Source: JBEEMU01 sp043778315 (GTDB lineage Bacteria > Bacteroidota > Bacteroidia > Chitinophagales > Saprospiraceae). From it: 37,490 nucleotides of DNA. Below, piece by piece: positions 31,598-37,490 of the stretch (position 1 is the first letter of the stretch; each line of letters starts with the position of its first letter). The position numbers and the translations under genes were made by a program. The stretch covers positions 1 through 37,490 of the forward strand of contig JAYWGJ010000127.1 in assembly GCA_043778315.1 (NCBI GenBank), read 5' to 3'. The notes under the pieces are model-generated. The model was not told the origin of the DNA and made no database searches. It was given only the letters and a program-made list of their open reading frames with translations.

Positions 31598-31733
31598 ACT
31601 ATTTAACAAACACTCAAAACCGTTTACTATTTACCGTTTACTATTCACTTAAAACTATTTACTGAACGTTTAAAACTGTTCACTGTTCACTCTTTACTGT
31701 TCACTAATTATTATTTACTACTCATTGTTCACT
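31598..31733. repeat. Array of 19 heptamer repeats (right arm, inverted)
   Basis: Nineteen 7-bp units in constant phase (ACTATTT, ACTGTTC, ACTATTC, ACCGTTT and similar), roughly the reverse complement of the left array units (GTTCACT / AGTGAAC). The array ends about 110 nt before the kup start. Confidence 0.88.
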
Positions 31734-31799
31734 AAAAAAAAAATTTCTTTTTTATTACCCAATAAACACTTATCTTTACAGTTTATTATATTTTTTGTT

Positions 31800-31815
31800 G
31801 CCTCACGGCTAATAA
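31800..31815 (+). promoter_or_regulatory. Short hairpin plus TAATAA leader motif before kup
   Basis: GCC-TCAC-GGC followed by TAATAA, 28 nt before the kup ATG and downstream of a T-rich stretch; the same kind of element as at 935-953. Confidence 0.35.
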
Positions 31816-31843
31816 TTATACGTTCATTTATCTATTTACAAAC

Positions 31844-34030
31844 ATGACTAACGGCAGCGAAAGCGGACACCACCACAAAGTAAGCGCGGCATTATTACTC
31901 ATCACGCTCGGTATTATATATGGAGACATCGGCACGTCGCCGCTCTATGTATTCAAAGAAATTATAGGTAAAAGTGTAATTGACGAGCAATTAGTATATG
32001 GCGGGATAAGCTGTATATTCTGGACGTTGCTCATGCAAACTACCGTGAAGTATGTGATGCTCACGCTTCGGGCGGATAATAACGGCGAAGGAGGCATTTT
32101 GGCGTTATACGCTTTAGTGCGCAAACGCCGCAAATGGTTAGTGATACCTGCCGTGATAGGCGCAAGTACTTTGCTCGCCGACGGCTTAATTACGCCACCT
32201 ATATCCGTCTCGTCGGCGATAGAAGGGCTACCGCTCCTGCACAAAAACTACGCTTGGTTTCCAGAAGAAATAAATACAGTACCGATAGTTTGTGTTTTGT
32301 TGGTCATATTATTTGTGTTTCAACGATTCGGTACGAAGATAGTAGGTGCGGCTTTTGGACCTGTGATGACGGTATGGTTTAGTATGCTTGCGGTATTGGG
32401 CATTAACCAAATCAAAGATAATCCGCAAATACTAATGGCTTTTAGCCCGCACTACGGCTATGATTTGTTAGTTAATCACCCAAGCGGTTTTTGGATATTG
32501 AGTGCCGTTTTCTTGTGTACGACGGGTGCAGAAGCCTTGTATTCTGACCTGGGGCATTGCGGTAAAGACAATATTCGCATCACTTGGGTTTACGTTAAGA
32601 TATGTTTAGTCCTCAACTACATGGGACAAGGCGCGCTGCTCCTCAAACATACAGGCGAAAAAATAGTAAGCGAAGAGCGCGTCGTAAAGCCTTTTCAGTT
32701 GTTAGATATGTTGGCGCACAAAGGCACGGAGGGTTTGAGTGTGTACAACGATAGTGCCAATCACCTTCAATATGCTTTTACTCGCGAAGTCGTATTAGTT
32801 AATCCGTTTTATGATATGATGCCGCAATGGTTTTTGCCTATCGGTATTGTTATTGCTACTTTTGCAACTATCATTGCATCGCAAGCTCTTATTACGGGTT
32901 CTTTTACCTTGATAGCAGAAGCTATGCGCCTTAACCTTTGGTTAAAACACAAGGTAAATTATACTTCTGATACGCTCGGACAGATTTATGTACCTGTACT
33001 TAACAGTCTTTTGGCTATCGGCTGTATCGCGGTAACGCTTTATTTTAGAGAATCGAGCAATATGGGCGCGGCGTATGGCTTGTCTATATGCCTCACGATG
33101 CTCATGACCTCCATACTTATCTGCGTATATATGTGGGATAAGGGCTGGCCGCTTTGGACGGTAATGGGCTATGCAGCTATGCACGGCACAATAGAAATTA
33201 GCTTTCTCATCGCAAATTTGAGTAAGTTTAAAGACGGCGGTTACGTTACGCTTATCATTGCAGGCTTTATCGCAATAGTGATGACGGTGATGTATAGAGG
33301 CAGACAGATACGCAACCATTATTTGGAGTTTATCAAAGTAGTAGATTATTTACCCGCTATCAAGCGGCTTAGTCACGATAAATCTATTCCCAAACACGCC
33401 TCGCATTTGGTGTACCTCACCAAAGCTAATTCGTGTACCGACGTAGAAAAAAAGATTATCTATTCTATTTTTGAGAACCAACCGAAGCGCGCCGATGTCT
33501 ATTGGCTGCTGCACGTCGACTCCTGCGACTCGCCCTACACCAAAGAATACAAAGTGAACGTATTAGCCGAAAACGACCTTATCCGCGTCGATATTAAGTT
33601 AGGGTTCAGGGTAGAGCAACAAATACATTTGATGTTCAAAACCATACTCCGCGAAATGATAGAGCGCGGCGAAATCAAGTTTGACAGTCCGTATGGTCAC
33701 GTTTTGCACCCGAAAGGCAAGCGGACGGAGCAGGTAATTTTGGGCGATGTTGATGTTAATGAAAGCGACCAAGTCTTGCATACCGAAACGCGAGTAATAG
33801 ACCCCTTGCTCGGCGACCATAAATTTATTGTGATAGAAAAAATATTAAGTGCCGATAACGCCCTTTCTACTTTTGATAGAATCATAGTAGATTTATATAC
33901 CATGCTAAAATCATTAAGCATTTCGGACGTGAAATCATTCAACCTCGAAAAGTCGTCGGTTGCCTTAGAGCAAGTCCCGATGACCGTCACAAATTTAAAC
34001 AAGCGGTTTAGCTTAAAGCGAACGGTGTAA
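31844..34030 (+). CDS. kup: Kup-family low-affinity potassium transporter
   Basis: This 728-residue inner-membrane K+:H+ symporter of the Kup/HAK/KT family has the signature GDIGTSPLYVFKE near 27-39, followed by RADNNGEGGILALYALV near 78-94 and DGLITPPISVSSAIEGL. About twelve hydrophobic helices extend to roughly residue 460. A cytosolic C-terminal domain of ~260 residues follows, somewhat longer than in E. coli Kup (622 residues in total). It brings in potassium when other systems are limiting. A GCC-TCAC-GGC hairpin followed by TAATAA lies 28-44 nt before the start. A possible -7 box TATCTTTA lies near 31771-31778. Confidence 0.95.
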   Translation: MTNGSESGHHHKVSAALLLITLGIIYGDIGTSPLYVFKEIIGKSVIDEQLVYGGISCIFWTLLMQTTVKYVMLTLRADNNGEGGILALYALVRKRRKWLVIPAVIGASTLLADGLITPPISVSSAIEGLPLLHKNYAWFPEEINTVPIVCVLLVILFVFQRFGTKIVGAAFGPVMTVWFSMLAVLGINQIKDNPQILMAFSPHYGYDLLVNHPSGFWILSAVFLCTTGAEALYSDLGHCGKDNIRITWVYVKICLVLNYMGQGALLLKHTGEKIVSEERVVKPFQLLDMLAHKGTEGLSVYNDSANHLQYAFTREVVLVNPFYDMMPQWFLPIGIVIATFATIIASQALITGSFTLIAEAMRLNLWLKHKVNYTSDTLGQIYVPVLNSLLAIGCIAVTLYFRESSNMGAAYGLSICLTMLMTSILICVYMWDKGWPLWTVMGYAAMHGTIEISFLIANLSKFKDGGYVTLIIAGFIAIVMTVMYRGRQIRNHYLEFIKVVDYLPAIKRLSHDKSIPKHASHLVYLTKANSCTDVEKKIIYSIFENQPKRADVYWLLHVDSCDSPYTKEYKVNVLAENDLIRVDIKLGFRVEQQIHLMFKTILREMIERGEIKFDSPYGHVLHPKGKRTEQVILGDVDVNESDQVLHTETRVIDPLLGDHKFIVIEKILSADNALSTFDRIIVDLYTMLKSLSISDVKSFNLEKSSVALEQVPMTVTNLNKRFSLKRTV

Positions 34031-34094
34031 GGGTATATTTTAGTATAACTAATTGTAATTATATGTTTCTAAATAGTAGTATTGTCAATAAAAA

Positions 34095-34922
34095 ATGAAA
34101 ACTGTAACCACAAATATATTATTGGGGGACTGTAAAGACGTTTTAAAGGAGCTTCCCGATAACTCGATAGACCTTATTTTTACATCGCCGCCCTACGCAG
34201 ACCAACGTAAGAATACTTACGGCGGCGTGGAGGCTGATAAATATGTAGATTGGTTTTTGCCTATCTCGGTAGAGCTATTGAGGGTGCTGAAACCTACGGG
34301 GACGTTTGTGTTAAACATCAAAGAAAAAGTAATTGAGGGCGAAAGAAGCACTTACGTTTTAGAACTGATTATGGAGCTACGCAAACAAGGCTGGTTTTGG
34401 ACAGAAGAATTTATTTGGCACAAAAAAAACTCTTATCCTGGCAAGTGGTCTAACCGCTTTCGGGATAGTTGGGAGCGGTTGTTGCAGTTCAATAAAAATA
34501 AGAAGTTTAATATGTACCAAGACGAGGTAAAAGTTCCGATTGGAGACTGGGCAAAAGGGCGTTTGAAGAACCTAAGCGATACCGATAAGGTGCGCGACAC
34601 CGCAAAAAATGGCAGTGGTTTTGGTAAGAATATTTCTAATTGGGTAGGAAAGGAAACAGTTTATCCTACTAATGTGCTGCACTTTGCAACGGAGTGTAAT
34701 AATAAAAATCACCCTGCGGCGTTCCCTGAAAACCTGCCCGAATGGTTTATTAAGCTATTTACGGAGGAAAACGATACAGTGCTTGACCCTTTTGCAGGCT
34801 CTGGAACAACTTTATCGGTAGCACAACGCATGAATAGAAATGCCATCGGTATAGAAATTCTGCCCGAATACTATAATACAATCCATAAAGAACTAGAACA
34901 GATAAAACATATTTTATTTTGA
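34095..34922 (+). CDS. Type II DNA methyltransferase (TSPPY class, likely N4-cytosine)
   Basis: This 275-residue beta-class DNA methyltransferase has catalytic motif IV, TSPPY (residues 30-34), near the N-terminus and the AdoMet motif I, DPFAGSGTT (~231-239), near the C-terminus. TSPPY is most typical of N4-methylcytosine enzymes, although some N6-adenine enzymes share it. The central part (KGRLKNLSDTDKVRDTAKNG) probably forms the target-recognition region. It protects host DNA from the endonuclease whose ATG overlaps its TGA by one base (TGATG). The recognition sequence cannot be deduced. Confidence 0.9.
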   Translation: MKTVTTNILLGDCKDVLKELPDNSIDLIFTSPPYADQRKNTYGGVEADKYVDWFLPISVELLRVLKPTGTFVLNIKEKVIEGERSTYVLELIMELRKQGWFWTEEFIWHKKNSYPGKWSNRFRDSWERLLQFNKNKKFNMYQDEVKVPIGDWAKGRLKNLSDTDKVRDTAKNGSGFGKNISNWVGKETVYPTNVLHFATECNNKNHPAAFPENLPEWFIKLFTEENDTVLDPFAGSGTTLSVAQRMNRNAIGIEILPEYYNTIHKELEQIKHILF

Positions 34923-35656
34923 TGCAACCAATCAACTTATCAGATATTACGGCGTATGTGAAAGCGCATATAGGCACGTTCCATGCCAAGCGTTTAGAAA
35001 AATTAGAAAAGCTAAACTTCAAAGAAGTGCTGAGGCGTAAAAATCCGTACCTATTTAAAGCCAAAAATATACATAGGTCACAAAATTTAGTCAGGCATTT
35101 ACTTGATGCTTACCTTCAATCACAAGAAGAAACTTTGTTTGGTGATTTTTTGGAGGGTGTAGCTATATTTGTATGCCAAAAAGTATTTGGCGGTGTCAAA
35201 TCAAAAACTTTGGAGGGTATTGATTTGGAATTTATGCACGATGGTATTTATTATATTATTGAAATAAAATCAGGTCCGAACTGGGCAAATAGCAGCCAAC
35301 TTAAAAAAATGAAAGACAATTTTATAAATGCTGAAAAGTTACTATTGCAACAAAATAAAAATTTGGTCATTCAAGCTATTAATGGCTGCTGTTATGGTGT
35401 CGATAATCAACCTATAAAAGACGGATATAAAAAAGTATGTGGGCAGGAGTTTTGGGAGCTAATATCGGGTAGCCCGACACTTTATACCGATATTATTGAC
35501 CCGCTCGGACATAAAGCGAAAGAAAAAAACGAAGCATTTTTGTTGGCATACAATAGCATGATAAATCAATTTACCTGCGATTTTACCATAGCGTTTTGCG
35601 ATAAAGGCGAGATTAACTGGAAAAGAATTGTCGAGTTTAATGCGCAAAAAAAGTAA
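34922..35656 (+). CDS. Type II restriction endonuclease, PmeII-family-like (PD-(D/E)XK)
   Basis: This 244-residue endonuclease is coupled to the methyltransferase by a TGATG overlap, so I prefer ATG 34922 over the TTG one codon upstream. The catalytic core is GIDLEF (Asp101), then YYIIEIKSGPNWANSSQ (Glu114, Lys116), a PD-(D/E)XK site. The SGPNWxNSSQ stretch is characteristic of the PmeII-type endonuclease family. It cuts unmethylated DNA at the site protected by its partner. The gene is more AT-rich than the flanking kup and DUF4199 genes, as expected for a mobile R-M unit. Confidence 0.85.
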   Translation: MQPINLSDITAYVKAHIGTFHAKRLEKLEKLNFKEVLRRKNPYLFKAKNIHRSQNLVRHLLDAYLQSQEETLFGDFLEGVAIFVCQKVFGGVKSKTLEGIDLEFMHDGIYYIIEIKSGPNWANSSQLKKMKDNFINAEKLLLQQNKNLVIQAINGCCYGVDNQPIKDGYKKVCGQEFWELISGSPTLYTDIIDPLGHKAKEKNEAFLLAYNSMINQFTCDFTIAFCDKGEINWKRIVEFNAQKK

Positions 35657-35703
35657 TAGACAAAAAGTAACTCACATTCTCATCACCATCAAAAATTAAT
35701 ATC

Positions 35704-36273
35704 ATGGCTGACAATCCGTTAGATAAAAAGTACTACGACCTTCCCAAATTGGAGTTCATACCCGCATTGCCTACCGCATGGAAGTGGGGCGTAATTTCGG
35801 CACTGTTCGGTATCGTCAATTTATTAGTATATTTTGTGTTAGATATTGATTTTATGAACACTAAATGGCTACAATGGGTCGGCACAATACCGATGCTAGT
35901 GTTTTTATACCTCATGTTCCGCGACCACAAAACGCAGCATTTGCAGGGTTATCTGCCCGTCACTCGCGCCCTCAAACTTGCGGTTTTAATGGGTTTAGTG
36001 ATGGGTTTGCTTACCGCAATATTCAATTATTTGTACTTCGCATACATCAACCCGAACGCCGTAACCGCTATGATAGATGTGGCAGAAAAAGCGATGGAAC
36101 AACAAGAACTTCCTGAGGATAAGATAGAAGAGGCGATGAAAATGACTACTTATTTTATAAATCCTTTGGTGCTTTCGTTGAGTGGAATTATCTCTACACC
36201 GTTAATGACTACCATTTTTGGACTAATAGTAGCGTTATTTATGCGCAAAGATATACCTGAAATTAAGCAATAA
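35704..36273 (+). CDS. DUF4199-family membrane protein
   Basis: This 189-residue protein has about four transmembrane helices (around residues 28-48, 55-72, 88-112 and 150-180) and a charged loop between the third and fourth (AEKAMEQQELPEDKIEEAM). The layout of a Gly-rich first helix, the TRALKLAVLMGLVMGLLTA segment and the long amphipathic loop fits DUF4199, a common Bacteroidota inner-membrane family of unknown function. It starts 47 nt after the endonuclease gene, and whether they share a transcript is unclear. Confidence 0.8.
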   Translation: MADNPLDKKYYDLPKLEFIPALPTAWKWGVISALFGIVNLLVYFVLDIDFMNTKWLQWVGTIPMLVFLYLMFRDHKTQHLQGYLPVTRALKLAVLMGLVMGLLTAIFNYLYFAYINPNAVTAMIDVAEKAMEQQELPEDKIEEAMKMTTYFINPLVLSLSGIISTPLMTTIFGLIVALFMRKDIPEIKQ

Positions 36274-36335
36274 AATACTTTTTTTATACTATAAATATTT
36301 TTTTAGCTGCCTTTCGGCTAATATATGTATGTTTT

Positions 36336-36436
36336 AAAATAGCTGACACTATCAAAAGCGATAAAAAATAGTTAAAACGTAGCGTTTGGGTAGGTTTAAT
36401 CTATTTTCGATCGTAGATAATAGTATCAGCTATTTT
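36336..36436. repeat. Imperfect inverted repeat downstream of the DUF4199 gene
   Basis: The arms AAAATAGCTGACACTATC (36336-36353) and GATAATAGTATCAGCTATTTT (36416-36436) pair over about 17 bases with one mismatch and one bulge, enclosing some 60 bases. It may be a small non-autonomous element or a structured RNA. The enclosed bases encode nothing obvious. Confidence 0.55.
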
Positions 36437-36469
36437 ATTTCAGCTAAAGCTAATACAGCCAAAAAAACA

Positions 36470-36510
36470 AGCCGCAACGTTCTGCTGTACAGAGCGTTGC
36501 GGCTATTTTT
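36470..36510. terminator. Terminator between the DUF4199 and PfkB genes
   Basis: A stem GCCGCAACG / CGTTGCGGC, extended inward by CTG / CAG, has A7 shortly before it and TATTTTTATT after it. Its position suits the convergent genes on both sides. Confidence 0.75.
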
Positions 36511-36569
36511 ATTGTAATCAAAATACTAAAATTAAAAATATTTGATTTTTGTATAATAATGCGACCGAC

Positions 36570-37490
36570 TTATTTTAAGTGGTGCTGCGCGTCAAATTGT
36601 ATCAAACTGAAAAAATCGAGCATACGGTCGTCGATGTCGTGCCGCGAAACGTGCTTGATGCGCTCGGTTCCGAATTTTTCTACCGAAAAAGACGCGGTAC
36701 AAGAGCCGTACACCACGGCACGTTTCATATTTTCGAATGAAAGGTCGTTGGTACGCGCCAAGTAACCCATAAAACCACCTGCGAAGCTGTCGCCCGCACC
36801 TGTCGGGTCAAACACATCTTCCAACGGAAGAGCAGGGCAGAAAAAGAGGTCTTCGCCGTGAAATAAGAGCGCGCCGTGTTCGCCTTTTTTGATAATCAAA
36901 TATTTTGGTCCATAGGCTTGAATGATACGCGCCGCTTTGCGAATAGAGTACTCGTTGGTCATTTGACGCGCTTCTTCTTCATTAATCATCAGCATATCGA
37001 CGCGTTCGAGTACTTTTTTGAGGTCGGGCATCGCTATTTCTATCCAAAAATTCATGGTATCCATGGCAATAAACTTCGGATTAGTAAGTTGGTCTATTAC
37101 CTTACCCTGCACTGACGGCGTAAGGTTGCCGAGCATCACATACTCGGTATCGCGGAAGTGTTCGGGGAGCTTCGGGTCAAAGTCGGCAAGTACGTTAAGC
37201 TCAGTTGCGAGCGTATCGCGCGTGTTCATGTCCATGTGGTAGCGTCCAGTCCACGAAAAAGACTTGCCGCCTTGTACAATATCCAAACCCGACACATCTA
37301 CGCCGACCGCTTTAAGGTCTTCGATTTCTTGTGCGGGAAAATCCTCGCCGATGATAGAGCAAAGGCGAATCGGCACTTTAAATTTAGATGCAGCATACGC
37401 AATAAAAGTTGCCGCGCCGCCTACCACGCGCTCGGCTCTGCCGAATGGTGTTTCGATGTTATCGAATGCCACTGTTCCAATGGTTAAAAG
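36570..37490 (-). CDS. PfkB-family carbohydrate kinase (start lies beyond the right edge)
   Basis: At least 306 residues of a ribokinase/PfkB-fold sugar or nucleoside kinase. The frame runs through the window edge (LLTIGTVAFDNIETPFG), so the true start is outside; a GTG at 37472 is internal. Family features are the substrate-binding VGGAATFIAYAAS near the N-terminus, LMINEEEARQM, and the anion-hole/catalytic motif DPTGAGDSFAGGF. This motif holds the catalytic Asp (GAGD). The enzyme uses ATP to phosphorylate a sugar or nucleoside hydroxyl in the cytosol, and the substrate is not clear from the sequence. It faces the DUF4199 gene with a shared terminator. Confidence 0.9.
   Translation of the reverse strand, partial: LLTIGTVAFDNIETPFGRAERVVGGAATFIAYAASKFKVPIRLCSIIGEDFPAQEIEDLKAVGVDVSGLDIVQGGKSFSWTGRYHMDMNTRDTLATELNVLADFDPKLPEHFRDTEYVMLGNLTPSVQGKVIDQLTNPKFIAMDTMNFWIEIAMPDLKKVLERVDMLMINEEEARQMTNEYSIRKAARIIQAYGPKYLIIKKGEHGALLFHGEDLFFCPALPLEDVFDPTGAGDSFAGGFMGYLARTNDLSFENMKRAVVYGSCTASFSVEKFGTERIKHVSRHDIDDRMLDFFSLIQFDAQHHLK

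Noticed and set aside
1..37490. tRNA, rRNA, integrase or attachment sites marking the island edges
   Set aside because: None could be recognised by eye in the intergenic regions, so the mode of acquisition is left open.

Overview
The window looks like a chromosomal segment of a Bacteroidota bacterium. The evidence is the set of typical families (a DUF2723/GT117 membrane glycosyltransferase, DUF4199, fused mutase IcmF, DUF6922 with an AbiEii-like partner), AT-rich leaders that mostly lack a Shine-Dalgarno sequence, and several good matches to the phylum's promoter (TTTG, about 17-23 nt, TAnnTTTG). I cannot name the genus. No tRNA, rRNA or CRISPR array was recognised.

Layout. The left flank (1-8853) is housekeeping: the 5' end of deoC (minus strand), a thioredoxin-like lipoprotein, grpE-dnaJ, tcdA, a secreted NlpC/P60 hydrolase, a small helical protein and the large DUF2723 protein. 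The centre (9029-27110) is a defence island. In order it holds a DUF6922/AbiEii toxin-antitoxin-type pair; a giant S1-GHKL ATPase-NO VEIN-type nuclease gene that appears split by one frameshift; a RelE-like/SF1 helicase/ankyrin fusion followed by an ABC-type ATPase and a TOPRIM-like protein (a three-gene module recalling Gabija and PARIS but matching neither); the metabolic gene icmF; a REP-associated transposase surrounded and internally interrupted by its own palindromes; and a PD-(D/E)XK nuclease plus an OLD-like ATPase-TOPRIM protein. The right flank (27111-37490) has a protein whose signal peptide is cut by a stop codon, an orphan gene, an aldehyde dehydrogenase, the potassium transporter Kup, a type II restriction-modification pair, a DUF4199 membrane protein and a PfkB kinase that runs off the edge.

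How parts work together. GrpE and DnaJ are DnaK partners. The methyltransferase and endonuclease overlap by one base and form one R-M unit. The tight spacing of 15208-19970 and of 24243-27110 suggests two transcription units, each pairing nucleotide-driven sensing with nucleic-acid cleavage. IcmF begins 19 bases after the TOPRIM gene and shows no obvious promoter of its own.

The most unusual DNA-level features are the transposase with in-frame copies of its own REP palindrome, two palindromic insertions inside icmF, and a 34-bp perfect hairpin flanked by two arrays of 7-bp repeats that are roughly inverted with respect to each other. Best candidates for an undescribed system are 15208-19970 and 24243-27110.
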